A stretch of 64,000 nucleotides of DNA from Aquaticitalea lipolytica (lineage in GTDB: Bacteria; Bacteroidota; Bacteroidia; Flavobacteriales; Flavobacteriaceae): assembly GCF_014641635.1 (NCBI RefSeq), contig NZ_BMIC01000001.1, positions 186,001 through 250,000 on the forward strand, in the 5' to 3' direction. Below the pieces are notes generated by a model that searched no databases, was not told the origin of the DNA, and was given only the letters and a program-made list of their open reading frames with translations. Each line of letters begins with the position of its first letter. Within the stretch, counting starts at the first letter, position 1. Below are positions 1 to 8,870 of the stretch, in pieces. The translations under genes and the position numbers were made by a program.

Positions 1-1
1 T

Positions 2-1033
2 AATGGAATTAGAGTTTATTTAAAAACTATTGATGAACGTGGTAGAGATTTTTACCAAGACACTGCCGTTGTTGTAGACGGAAAATTTAAGTTTGAAGGA
101 AAAATTGATATTCCAGAAATGTGGTTTTTATCAGTTAATAGTATTGATGGTTATATTCCTATAATGGTTGAAAATGAAAATATTACTGTTACCGTTAATA
201 AAGACAATATTAATACCTCTACAATTCATGGAACAAAAGCAAACGATGCTTTAACAGAATATAATGAGGGTTTTAATATCCTACTGGAAAAACGAAGTAA
301 AATAGGTAGAGAAAATATGGGTGTTTTGCGTTCTACAGATTCAATTGAAAAAGCAAATTTTTCTGCAACAATGGCTGAAATGGAAAAAGAAATGAACAGT
401 TATCCTTTTGACTTTTTAGCTAATCATAAGGACAATTACTTTTCATTAAAACTTATTGAATCATTAATGACGAGTAGCTCAATTGACTTAAGTAAAATTG
501 AAGATAGTTTTAATAACTTAGATGAATCTGTCAAATCTTCTGGATATGGAAGAGTGGTATTCAGTAAAATATCTGTACAAAAGCTAGAAAATGAGCGTTT
601 AGGTAGTTTAAACTTAGGTAAAGTTGCCCCAAATTTCACTGCTCCAGATCCAAACGGAAAGATGATTTCTTTAAATGAAATTAAAGGCAAAGTAACTATT
701 ATTGATTTTTGGGCTTCTTGGTGTGGACCTTGTAGAAGAGAAAATCCTAATGTTGTGAAAACATATAATAAATATCATAATAAAGGTTTAGAAATTATAA
801 GTGTATCGTTAGATAGAGCAGGCCAAAAAGATAAATGGCTTAAAGCTATTGAGGATGATAAATTAACTTGGCATCATGTATCTAATCTAAACTATTTTAA
901 CGACCCTGTAGCTAAACAGTATAATATACAATCAATTCCTTCTACTTATATTCTTGATTCTGAAGGTAAAATTGCTGCTAAAAATTTAAGAGGCAAAGCT
1001 CTCGAAGATAAAGTAGCTGAACTTTTAAATTAA
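2..1033 (+). CDS. Thiol-disulfide oxidoreductase with DUF4369-like N-terminus, 5' end cut by window
   Basis: The reading frame is open from base 2, so the true start lies before the window and the ATG at 119 is internal. The visible N-terminal part (beta-strand rich, ending around base 330) resembles the DUF4369 domain that precedes thioredoxin folds in Bacteroidota. The C-terminal third is a TlpA/AhpC-TSA-type thioredoxin domain with the redox motif WCGPC (cysteine codons at 722-724 and 731-733) and the cis-proline region SIPSTY. Such proteins are usually exported or lipid-anchored and act on periplasmic disulfides; the signal sequence is not visible here. It ends at a shared hairpin with the convergent rhomboid gene. 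Confidence 0.9.
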   Translation, partial: NGIRVYLKTIDERGRDFYQDTAVVVDGKFKFEGKIDIPEMWFLSVNSIDGYIPIMVENENITVTVNKDNINTSTIHGTKANDALTEYNEGFNILLEKRSKIGRENMGVLRSTDSIEKANFSATMAEMEKEMNSYPFDFLANHKDNYFSLKLIESLMTSSSIDLSKIEDSFNNLDESVKSSGYGRVVFSKISVQKLENERLGSLNLGKVAPNFTAPDPNGKMISLNEIKGKVTIIDFWASWCGPCRRENPNVVKTYNKYHNKGLEIISVSLDRAGQKDKWLKAIEDDKLTWHHVSNLNYFNDPVAKQYNIQSIPSTYILDSEGKIAAKNLRGKALEDKVAELLN

Positions 1034-1067
1034 TAAAAAAGCCTTCAATATTTGAAGGCTTTTTTTT
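1034..1067. terminator. Bidirectional intrinsic terminator
   Basis: GCCTTCAA and TTGAAGGC form an 8-bp stem with a 3-nt loop, flanked by an A-run on the left and a T-run on the right, so it can terminate transcription from both sides. It sits between two convergent genes and overlaps the stop codon of the rhomboid gene. Confidence 0.9.
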
Positions 1068-1716
1068 ATAGTTTTCCCATTTTGTGCATTACAAATAATA
1101 TAATAATTGGTATTGCTAACAAAGCAATCATTTTTAAATCGGTTTTAAACAAACCTGGCGCAAGCATTAATGTGACTACATAACCTCCAATTGCACCTCC
1201 AAAATGTGCATCATGCCCAATATTTCCAATTCTATTTTTCATTCCATAAATAGAATATAACAAATATAAAATACCAAACACATAAGCAGGAAATGGTAAT
1301 GGAATAAACATAATCCCCAACTGCATGGTTGGATCTAATAATATAGCTGAATACAAAACTCCAGTAACTGCACCACTTGCTCCAACAGCACTATAATGGT
1401 ATTCTTCCTTATGAAAATATAACGACAGTAAACTACCTAACAGTAAACTTGCAATATAAATGACAATAAAGTTTAAAGTACCCAACTCATCAATAACTAC
1501 ATCTGCAAAAAAATACAGAGTAAACATATTAAAGAACAGGTGCATCATATCAACATGCAAAAAACCAGAACTAAACATACGTATTTGCTCTCCTCTTCTT
1601 ATGCTTCCGACATTAAACTTGTATCGTTCAAAAAAGCCATAATCATCAAATCCTTTTAAAGAAATAATAGCATTTGCTGCAATAATAACAATAGTAATAA
1701 GACTTAAATTACCCAT
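1066..1716 (-). CDS. Rhomboid family intramembrane serine protease
   Basis: The 216-residue protein is almost entirely hydrophobic segments, compatible with six membrane helices. The serine motif GASG (Ser114) and the late histidine in HDAHFGG (His171) form the rhomboid Ser-His dyad, and HLFFNM (Asn63) supplies the conserved oxyanion-region asparagine in the second helix. It would cleave single-pass membrane proteins in the inner membrane; substrates cannot be told from sequence. It is a stand-alone gene, divergent from the acyltransferase and convergent with the thioredoxin-like gene. A TAnnTTTG-like element lies on its strand at 1761-1768, but no good -33 element was found. Confidence 0.93.
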   Translation of the reverse strand: MGNLSLITIVIIAANAIISLKGFDDYGFFERYKFNVGSIRRGEQIRMFSSGFLHVDMMHLFFNMFTLYFFADVVIDELGTLNFIVIYIASLLLGSLLSLYFHKEEYHYSAVGASGAVTGVLYSAILLDPTMQLGIMFIPLPFPAYVFGILYLLYSIYGMKNRIGNIGHDAHFGGAIGGYVVTLMLAPGLFKTDLKMIALLAIPIIILFVMHKMGKL

Positions 1717-1778
1717 AAACTATAAACGATTAATTATAATATACTCTATATTTACAGCTGCAAATCTAATATTAAAAA

Positions 1779-2669
1779 ATGCAATTTCTAATTTACATTC
1801 TTGTTTATCCATTTTTATGGATAGTCTCTATACTCCCTTTTAGATTACTTTATGCAATTTCTGACCTGCTTTATATATTAATTTTTAGAGTATTTGGATA
1901 TAGAAAAAAGGTTGTAAAAGAAAATTTAAGGCTTGTGTTTCCTAATAAGTCTAAAGAAGAAATTAACCTTATCACAAAGAAGTTTTATCACCATTTGTGT
2001 GATATGATGGTTGAAGCTATAAAATCGTTGAGCATTTCTGAAGAAGAGATGAAATCACGTTATAAATTTACCAATATTGAAGAAATTCATAAGTTAGAAC
2101 AACAAAACAAAAGTATTGTTTTAATGTGCGCTCATTATGGAAGCTGGGAATGGATATTTATCCTTCAAAAACATATTAACCATAAGGGCTATGCTGTTTA
2201 TAAACGGTTAGCAAATCCTTACTTTGATAGATTAATTAAAAAAATAAGAGCTAAATACAATAGCCATTTAATAACAACAAAAGAGACAATCCCTGTTCTT
2301 ATAGAAGCACAAAAAAGAGGTGAATTAACTATAAACGGATTCGTTTCTGACCAATCGCCTAAAGCTGGCAAAGCTTATCATTGGAATGAGTTTATGGGTA
2401 TTAAAGTTCCGATGCACACTGGTGCAGAAATGCTAGCTAAACGCTTAGATATGGCTATAGTGTTTTTTAAAGTAAAACGATTGAAAAGAGGTTTTTACGA
2501 AACCACCTTTGAAACCATAACTACAAGCCCAAAAGAATATAAAAACTACGAGATTACAGATATATTTTTCAAATTTGTAGAGAAACAAATTGAAGAAGCT
2601 CCAGAATACTATTTATGGACTCACAAACGATGGAAGCACAGAAATAGTGTTCCTGCTGAGTTTCAATAA
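1779..2669 (+). CDS. LpxL/HtrB-like lysophospholipid (lipid A-type) acyltransferase
   Basis: The 296-residue protein has an N-terminal membrane segment (about residues 3-38) followed by the acyltransferase HX4E motif HYGSWE (His119, Glu124) and the conserved block DQSPK near residue 190. Length and motif order match the LpxL/HtrB/MsbB family, which transfers an acyl chain from acyl-ACP to lipid A precursors at the inner membrane. Bacteroidota members may instead acylate other lipids, so the substrate is inferred. Its stop codon abuts the stop codon of the convergent aminotransferase with no spacer. Confidence 0.87.
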   Translation: MQFLIYILVYPFLWIVSILPFRLLYAISDLLYILIFRVFGYRKKVVKENLRLVFPNKSKEEINLITKKFYHHLCDMMVEAIKSLSISEEEMKSRYKFTNIEEIHKLEQQNKSIVLMCAHYGSWEWIFILQKHINHKGYAVYKRLANPYFDRLIKKIRAKYNSHLITTKETIPVLIEAQKRGELTINGFVSDQSPKAGKAYHWNEFMGIKVPMHTGAEMLAKRLDMAIVFFKVKRLKRGFYETTFETITTSPKEYKNYEITDIFFKFVEKQIEEAPEYYLWTHKRWKHRNSVPAEFQ

Positions 2670-4202
2670 CTAAAGTTCAAACCAAGAGTTTATAGGAGTT
2701 TCATTTGAAGGGTTTTCAGAACTCGTTTTATGTACAAACTCATTTGAAGATTTAATATAGTTATAATCTTTTGCCCAATCTTTATAATGTTTTGCTAAAT
2801 CCTTTAAGCTGTCACAAACAAACTTAATTTCCTCATTAGTTGTTGTTGGATGAATAGACATACGAATCCAACCTGGTTTACGTGTAAGTTCACCTAATGA
2901 AATTTCATTTGTCAGTTCATGCGAAGTTTCAACATCAACATGCAATAAAAAATGTCCGTAAGTACCTGCACAACTACAGCCACCACGAGTTTGAATCCCG
3001 AATCTATCATTAAGTAGTTTTACGCCTAAATTATAATGTAAATCATCTATATAGAAAGAAATTACACCTAATCTTTCTTTATGCTGTCCTGCAAGTATAT
3101 TAAGATTATTAACAGATTTTAAATCTTCAAAAATATAATCAACTATTTCATGCTCTCGCTTTAGAATATTAGAAACTCCCATTTGCTCCTTTAATTTAAT
3201 ACAAAGAGCTGTTTTAATTGTTTGTAAAAAGCCTGGTGTTCCTCCATCTTCTCTATCTTCAATATTATCTATATATTTATGTTCTCCCCAAGGATTTGTC
3301 CAGCTCACAGTTCCTCCTCCTGGACAATCAGGAATCATATTCTTATATAGTTTTTTATTAAAAATTAATACTCCAGAAGTTCCTGGTCCTCCTAAAAATT
3401 TATGAGGTGAAAAGAAAATAGCATCTAATGCCTGCTCATCATCTTCAGGATGCATATCTATATCTACATAAGGTGCTGAGCATGCAAAATCAACAAAACA
3501 AACACCTCCATTTTGATGCATTAGTTTAGCAATATCGTGATATGGCGTTTGTATGCCTGTAACATTAGAGCCTCCTACAACTGAAGCAATTTTTAAGGGC
3601 CTATCTTTATATGTTTCTAATAGAACTTTTAAATTATTTATACTAAATAAACCATCTTCTGAAGGAGGAATAACTTCTACTTTTGCAATGGTTTCTAACC
3701 AAGAAGTCTGATTAGAATGATGTTCCATATGAGAAATAAAAACTACAGGACGAATTTCATCTGGTACATTAGTATAGTTTTGAAGATTTTCTGGCACTTT
3801 CAGCCCTAAAATTCTTTGAAACTTATTAATTACACCTGTCATTCCATTTCCAGACATAATTAGCACATCATCTTCATTACAATTTACATGATCTTTAATA
3901 ATATGTTTTGCCTTATGATACGCTTTTGTCATTGCTGTACCTGAAACTGTAGTTTCTGTATGTGTATTTGCTACATAAGGCCCAAATTCGTTGCATAGCT
4001 TTTCCTCTATTGGTCTGTATAAACGACCTGAAGCTGTCCAATCGGTATATATGATTTTTTGAGTACCAAAAGGTGATTCGAACTTTTGATCAATACCAAT
4101 AATATGTTGGCGAAATTGATTAAAATAGCGCTCTAATTCAGTTGTACTGACTTTTTGTGTATCTGTAGAAATCATTAAATCAAAGGTACTAAATATTTGC
4201 AA
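2670..4202 (-). CDS. Class V PLP-dependent aminotransferase / cysteine desulfurase-like
   Basis: The 510-residue fold-type I PLP enzyme has the lysine motif SPHKFLGG (Lys268), a preceding PLP-ring aspartate in FVDFA (Asp238), and a Cys-rich loop RGGCSCAGTYGH (Cys409, Cys411) where NifS/SufS enzymes carry their catalytic cysteine. It is about 100 residues longer than typical SufS, and the loop does not match SufS or IscS consensus, so cysteine desulfurase activity is possible but unproven. Starting at base 4202 it overlaps the 3' end of glmM by 14 bp; an in-frame ATG at codon 10 (base 4175) would remove the overlap and is a plausible alternative start. Confidence 0.82.
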   Translation of the reverse strand: MQIFSTFDLMISTDTQKVSTTELERYFNQFRQHIIGIDQKFESPFGTQKIIYTDWTASGRLYRPIEEKLCNEFGPYVANTHTETTVSGTAMTKAYHKAKHIIKDHVNCNEDDVLIMSGNGMTGVINKFQRILGLKVPENLQNYTNVPDEIRPVVFISHMEHHSNQTSWLETIAKVEVIPPSEDGLFSINNLKVLLETYKDRPLKIASVVGGSNVTGIQTPYHDIAKLMHQNGGVCFVDFACSAPYVDIDMHPEDDEQALDAIFFSPHKFLGGPGTSGVLIFNKKLYKNMIPDCPGGGTVSWTNPWGEHKYIDNIEDREDGGTPGFLQTIKTALCIKLKEQMGVSNILKREHEIVDYIFEDLKSVNNLNILAGQHKERLGVISFYIDDLHYNLGVKLLNDRFGIQTRGGCSCAGTYGHFLLHVDVETSHELTNEISLGELTRKPGWIRMSIHPTTTNEEIKFVCDSLKDLAKHYKDWAKDYNYIKSSNEFVHKTSSENPSNETPINSWFEL

Positions 4203-5577
4203 TAGCCTTAATTTCAGAAATTACTTTATCTGCAAGCTTATCTGCTTCATTTTGTGATGGCGCTTCGGTATAAATTCTAATAATTGGCTCTGTATTACTT
4301 TTACGCAAATGCACCCAACTATTACTAAAATCTATTTTTACGCCATCAATGGTAGTTAATTTCTCATTTTGATAACGTTCTTCCATAGCTTTCAAAATTG
4401 CATCAACATCTAAAGTTGGTGTTAATTCAATTTTCTTTTTACTCATAAAATAATTAGGGTAAGTTGCTCTTAACTCACTTGTTTTCATTTGCTTTTCAGC
4501 AAGTAAGCTTAAAAATAGAGCCACGCCAACTAAAGCATCACGACCATAATGTAATTCTGGGTATATTATGCCTCCATTTCCTTCTCCTCCAATTATGGCT
4601 TTATTCTTTTTCATTAATTCTACAACATTAACTTCACCTACAGCACTAGCTTCATAATTACCTCCATGCTTTAATGTAATATCTCTTAACGCTCTTGTTG
4701 AGCTCATATTACTAACAGTATTACCTGGTGTTTTGCTTAATACATAATCTGCGCAAGCAACTAATGTGTACTCTTCACCAAACATATCTCCCTTTTCATC
4801 CATGAACGCTAAACGATCAACATCTGGATCTACTACAATTCCTAAATCGGCATGTGCTTTTGTAACTGCTTTTGATAAGTCGCCTAAATGTTCTTTTAAA
4901 GGCTCAGGATTATGAGGAAACTCTCCATTTGGCTCACAATACAGTTTTACTGTTTGTACTCCTAACCTTTCTAATAATAACGGAATTGCTATTCCGCCTG
5001 TTGAATTTACACCATCAACAACAACTTTAAAATTAGCATCTTCAATAGCTTTCTTATTTACCAGAGGCATTTTTAAAACTTCATCAATATGTAAATCTAT
5101 ATAAGCTTGATTTTTGGTTATTTTTCCAAGATTATCTACATCTGCAAACTGCATCGTATCTGTTTCAGCAATAGCTAAAATTTTAGCACCTTCTTCTCCA
5201 TTTAAAAATTCTCCTTTTGCATTTAACAGCTTTAACGCATTCCACTGCTTAGGATTGTGACTTGCAGTAAGTATAATACCACCATCTGCATGCTCCATTG
5301 GCACAGCAACTTCGACTGTTGGTGTTGTTGACAACCCTAAGTCTATAACATGTATTCCTAATCCTACTAGTGTATTCATGACTAAATTCTGAATCATTTC
5401 ACCAGAAATTCTAGCATCTCTTCCAACAACAACCCTAAAATTTTCTTTATTGCGTTGTTGCTTTAACCATATTCCGTAAGCTGATGCAAATTTAACAGCA
5501 TCAATCGGAGTTAAATTTTCTCCAACTTGACCTCCAATAGTACCTCTTATTCCTGAAATTGATTTTATAAGTGTCAT
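4189..5577 (-). CDS. glmM: Phosphoglucosamine mutase GlmM
   Basis: The 462-residue alpha-D-phosphohexomutase carries the phosphoserine motif TASHNP (Ser106), the Mg-binding loop DPDVDR (residues 250-255) and the sugar/phosphate-binding C-terminal signature RKSNTEPIIRIY. It converts glucosamine-6-phosphate to glucosamine-1-phosphate in the UDP-GlcNAc pathway feeding peptidoglycan and LPS. A phosphomannomutase/phosphoglucomutase role cannot be excluded from motifs alone, but bacteroidotal proteins of this form are usually GlmM. It is first in a two-gene unit with the downstream aminotransferase. A TATATTTG -7 element lies 18 nt before the start codon. Confidence 0.88.
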   Translation of the reverse strand: MTLIKSISGIRGTIGGQVGENLTPIDAVKFASAYGIWLKQQRNKENFRVVVGRDARISGEMIQNLVMNTLVGLGIHVIDLGLSTTPTVEVAVPMEHADGGIILTASHNPKQWNALKLLNAKGEFLNGEEGAKILAIAETDTMQFADVDNLGKITKNQAYIDLHIDEVLKMPLVNKKAIEDANFKVVVDGVNSTGGIAIPLLLERLGVQTVKLYCEPNGEFPHNPEPLKEHLGDLSKAVTKAHADLGIVVDPDVDRLAFMDEKGDMFGEEYTLVACADYVLSKTPGNTVSNMSSTRALRDITLKHGGNYEASAVGEVNVVELMKKNKAIIGGEGNGGIIYPELHYGRDALVGVALFLSLLAEKQMKTSELRATYPNYFMSKKKIELTPTLDVDAILKAMEERYQNEKLTTIDGVKIDFSNSWVHLRKSNTEPIIRIYTEAPSQNEADKLADKVISEIKAIANI

Positions 5578-5595
5578 TCTTTAATTTTATTTTGA

Positions 5596-5603
5596 CAAAT
5601 ATA
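5596..5603 (-). promoter_or_regulatory. Candidate -7 promoter element for glmM
   Basis: On the minus strand this reads TATATTTG, matching the Bacteroidota TAnnTTTG element, 18 nt upstream of the glmM ATG. No clear TTG was found at the -33 position, so this rests on the -7 element and its position. Confidence 0.5.
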
Positions 5604-5614
5604 ATATTTCAAAA

Positions 5615-5642
5615 TCGTAATTCGTGACTCGTAATTCGTAAA
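5615..5642. repeat. Two-copy 14-bp tandem repeat
   Basis: TCGTAATTCGTGAC is followed directly by TCGTAATTCGTAAA (11 of 14 identical) in the divergent gap between glmM and the acpH-like gene. Function unknown. Confidence 0.6.
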
Positions 5643-5650
5643 TTAGTCCA

Positions 5651-6250
5651 ATGAATTTTTTAGCACATATTTATCTGTCTGGTGATAATGAAATGATTGC
5701 TATTGGTAATTTTATTGCTGATGGTATTCGTGGCAAGCAATACAAGAAATTTCAAAAAGATATTAAAACAGGTATTTTGCTTCACAGACAAATTGATACT
5801 TTTACTGATGCTCATGCAATTGTAAGGCAAAGTACTAAGCGTTTGCATAAAAATTACAGCCATTATAGTGGTGTTATAGTAGATATTTTATATGATCACT
5901 TTTTAGCTAAAAACTGGAAATCGTACTCTGACATTCCTTTAGATATATATGTAAATAAATTTTATGATAGTTTAGAAACCAATTTCGAATTACTTCCTGC
6001 TCGTACACAAAAACTTATGCCATATATGATTGCTGATAATTGGCTTCTAAATTATGCAAGTATTGATGGGATTCAAAGAGTATTAAACGGGATGAACAGA
6101 AGAACAAAAAATGTTTCTGGAATGAATGAAGCCACAAAAGAATTAGTTGAATATTATAACGAATTTGAAAGTGAGTTTACTCAGTTTTTTGAAGAGTTAA
6201 GAGCATTTTCAAAGCTTAAATTAATTGAAATTGAAAGTACAAACCCATAA
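5651..6250 (+). CDS. acpH: Acyl carrier protein phosphodiesterase (AcpH/DUF479 family)
   Basis: The 199-residue protein begins MNFLAHIYLS and contains GNFIADGIRG, LHRQIDTFTDAH and VDILYDHFLA. These are the histidine/aspartate-rich blocks of the AcpH family, an HD-like metal-dependent fold that removes the 4'-phosphopantetheine arm from acyl carrier protein. Length matches the family. The gene leads a co-directional run; ggt begins three bases after its stop. AcpH is not functionally linked to glutamyl transfer as far as is known, so the operon may be only economical. Activity in Bacteroidota is inferred from the family. Confidence 0.85.
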   Translation: MNFLAHIYLSGDNEMIAIGNFIADGIRGKQYKKFQKDIKTGILLHRQIDTFTDAHAIVRQSTKRLHKNYSHYSGVIVDILYDHFLAKNWKSYSDIPLDIYVNKFYDSLETNFELLPARTQKLMPYMIADNWLLNYASIDGIQRVLNGMNRRTKNVSGMNEATKELVEYYNEFESEFTQFFEELRAFSKLKLIEIESTNP

Positions 6251-6253
6251 CAA

Positions 6254-7957
6254 ATGAAAAAATCTCTTTTATTAATAGCATTCATTTTTGCCTTTACATC
6301 TTGTAAAGATTCTAACTCCAACATTAAAAAGACAGTTAAAAGAAATGGCTTAATAACTCAAAAAGCTATGGTTGTTTCTGCTAGAGCTGAAGCTTCAAAA
6401 ATTGGAAGTGATATTCTAAAAAAAGGAGGCAATGCTTTTGATGCAATGATGGGAACCGAATTAGCTTTAGCAGTTACATATCCTTATGCAGGAAATTTAG
6501 GAGGTGGCGGATTTATGGTATATCGCTTAGCAAACGGAGAAATTGGCTCATTAGATTATAGAGAAAAAGCACCTCTTGCAGCTACAAAAAACATGTATTT
6601 AGATGCAGATGGTAATGTTATAGAAAACAAAAGTACAATAGGTGCATATGCCGTTGGAGTGCCTGGTACTATTGCTGGTGTTTTTGCAGCTCATAAAAAA
6701 TTTGGAAAACTTCCTGTTAAAGACATACTGCAACCTGTTATTGATTTAGCAAATAATGGGTTTGTAATAACCGAAAAACAGCAAGCGCGTATTAATGATA
6801 AAGACAGCATTTTTAAAGCAGTAAACGGAAAAGAAATTTTGTTTTCTAATAAAACTAAAGCTGGAGAAACTTTAAAAAATATAGCCTTAGCTGAAACTTT
6901 AGAACGAATAATGAATAATGGTAAAGACGAATTTTATAAAGGCGAAACTGCACAAAAATTAGTCAACTTTATTCAAGATAAAGGTGGTATTATTACAATG
7001 GAAGATTTGGCTTTATATGAAGCAAAATGGCGAGATCCAGTAACATTTAACTATAAGGATTTAAGAGTTATATCAATGGCTCCTCCTTCAAGTGGAGGAA
7101 TTTGTTTAGCACAAATAATGAAGATGATTGAGCATTTTGATTTAAAATCTTATGGACATAATTCCTTAAAAACAACACAAGTGATTGTTGAAGCAGAACG
7201 ACGAGCTTATGCTGATAGAAGTCACTTTTTAGGCGATCCAGATTTTGTGGAGATGCCATTAAAAACTTTGCTTAGTGATGTGTATTTACATGAGAGAATG
7301 AACAGTTTTTCGTTTGAAAAAGCAACGCCTTCAGACTCTATATCACATGGAAATATTTCTGGTTACGAAAGTAGCGAAACAACGCACTACTCTATTGTTG
7401 ATCAATTTGGAAATGCTATTTCTGTAACAACAACACTTAATGGTGCATATGGCTCTAAGCTTTTTGTTGATGAACTAGGTTTTTTTCTTAATAACGAAAT
7501 GGATGATTTTAGTAGCAAACCTGGTGTTCCAAATGTATATGGTTTAGTTGGCACTGAAGCCAATAGTATAGCGCCACAAAAACGTATGTTAAGCTCAATG
7601 ACTCCAACAATAATTGAAAAAGATGGTGAACTATACATGGTTGTTGGTACTCCTGGAGGCTCAACAATTATAACTTCTGTTTTACAAACTATTTTAAATG
7701 TTGAAGAATTTGGAATGACAATGCAAGAAGCTGTCGATGCACCTCGCTTTCACCATCAATGGTTACCAGATGAGATAAGAGTTGAAGCAACTACCTTTAG
7801 TGAAAAACTAAAAAAACAATTAGCTACTAAAGGCTATTTTATAAATGAAAATGCCACTCCTATAACAGCAAAAGTAGACGCCATATTAGTTTTACCAAAC
7901 GGAAAACTAGAAGGTGGTGCTGACCATAGAGGTGATGATACTGCTGTTGGTTTTTAA
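6254..7957 (+). CDS. ggt: Gamma-glutamyltransferase, lipoprotein form
   Basis: The 567-residue protein opens with a lipoprotein signal ending in the lipobox FTSC (Cys17). The autoprocessing site is intact: TTHYS places the nucleophilic threonine at about residue 376, splitting a large subunit of about 375 and a small subunit of about 190 residues. PGGSTIITS and the Glu/Asp-rich loop NNEMDDFS match the substrate-binding regions of Ggt. It hydrolyses or transfers gamma-glutamyl groups from glutathione-like peptides in the periplasm. It is followed nine bases later by an ATP-grasp ligase-like gene, which raises a possible make-and-break pairing for a gamma-glutamyl or other peptide compound. Confidence 0.93.
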   Translation: MKKSLLLIAFIFAFTSCKDSNSNIKKTVKRNGLITQKAMVVSARAEASKIGSDILKKGGNAFDAMMGTELALAVTYPYAGNLGGGGFMVYRLANGEIGSLDYREKAPLAATKNMYLDADGNVIENKSTIGAYAVGVPGTIAGVFAAHKKFGKLPVKDILQPVIDLANNGFVITEKQQARINDKDSIFKAVNGKEILFSNKTKAGETLKNIALAETLERIMNNGKDEFYKGETAQKLVNFIQDKGGIITMEDLALYEAKWRDPVTFNYKDLRVISMAPPSSGGICLAQIMKMIEHFDLKSYGHNSLKTTQVIVEAERRAYADRSHFLGDPDFVEMPLKTLLSDVYLHERMNSFSFEKATPSDSISHGNISGYESSETTHYSIVDQFGNAISVTTTLNGAYGSKLFVDELGFFLNNEMDDFSSKPGVPNVYGLVGTEANSIAPQKRMLSSMTPTIIEKDGELYMVVGTPGGSTIITSVLQTILNVEEFGMTMQEAVDAPRFHHQWLPDEIRVEATTFSEKLKKQLATKGYFINENATPITAKVDAILVLPNGKLEGGADHRGDDTAVGF

Positions 7958-7966
7958 AATAAAATT

Positions 7967-8869
7967 ATGCACAAACTTTTTGATGTAATTGTACTTACAG
8001 ACAAACGCTATCTCGAAGATTCTAAAACCAACACGTATAAGCATAATGTGTTTTTTGAAGATTACCTAGTAGTTGAAGCCTTAAAAAATAAAGGACTAAA
8101 TACACAACGCCTAGCTTGGGATGATAAAAATTTTGATTGGTCTTCAACAAAATCAATTCTTTTTAGAACAACTTGGGATTACTTTGATAGATTTGATGAG
8201 TTTTCAAAATGGCTATCAAACGTTACCAAAAAAACTAGATTATTCAATTCTGAAAAGCTAATTAGATGGAATATAGATAAACACTATCTAAATGATTTAA
8301 AATTAAAGCATGTAAATATTGCTGAAACATATTTTATAGAAAAAGGAAACAATAAAACCTTAAAAGAACTTCATACACAATTAGGATGGAGCGAAACTGT
8401 TTTAAAGCCTTGTGTTTCTGGTGCTGCCAGACATACATACAAGTTAAATTTAGAAACAGTAAATACTCATGAAGTTATTTTTAAAGAACTTATTGCAAAT
8501 GAAGCAATGATGTTACAACCATTTCAGCATAATATAGTAACCAAAGGTGAAATTTCTATGATGGTCTTTAATGGTAAATTTACACATGCCATTTTAAAGA
8601 AAGCTAAAGCTGGTGATTTTAGAGTTCAAGATGATTTTGGAGGAAGTGTTTCAGATTATAGTCCTACAAATGAAGAAATTACTTTTGCAGAAAACACAGT
8701 AAAAGCTTGTCCAGAATTGCCAATTTACGCTAGAGTTGATATATTTACTGATAACAATACTAAAATAGCTCTTTCTGAGTTAGAACTTATTGAACCTGAA
8801 TTATGGTTTAGACATCATCCAGAAGCTGCTACAGTTTTAGCTGAAGCCATTAAACTAAAATTAACTTAA
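7967..8869 (+). CDS. ATP-grasp family protein, function unknown
   Basis: The 300-residue protein has the architecture of an ATP-grasp carboxylate-amine ligase. An N-terminal Rossmann-like part carries the RTTWDYF block (near residue 67). A central segment contains VLKPCVSGAARHTY (near residue 143), likely the ATP-gripping loop, and the C-terminal ARVDIF and SELELIEPELWF (residues about 258-285) supply the acidic metal-binding residues. Relatives include the glutathione-synthetase ATP-grasp group and cycloserine-pathway DcsG-like proteins. Substrates cannot be read from sequence. It sits between ggt and a small membrane-anchored protein, separated by 9 bases and 1 base, so co-expression is likely. 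Confidence 0.75.
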   Translation: MHKLFDVIVLTDKRYLEDSKTNTYKHNVFFEDYLVVEALKNKGLNTQRLAWDDKNFDWSSTKSILFRTTWDYFDRFDEFSKWLSNVTKKTRLFNSEKLIRWNIDKHYLNDLKLKHVNIAETYFIEKGNNKTLKELHTQLGWSETVLKPCVSGAARHTYKLNLETVNTHEVIFKELIANEAMMLQPFQHNIVTKGEISMMVFNGKFTHAILKKAKAGDFRVQDDFGGSVSDYSPTNEEITFAENTVKACPELPIYARVDIFTDNNTKIALSELELIEPELWFRHHPEAATVLAEAIKLKLT

Positions 8870-8870
8870 A

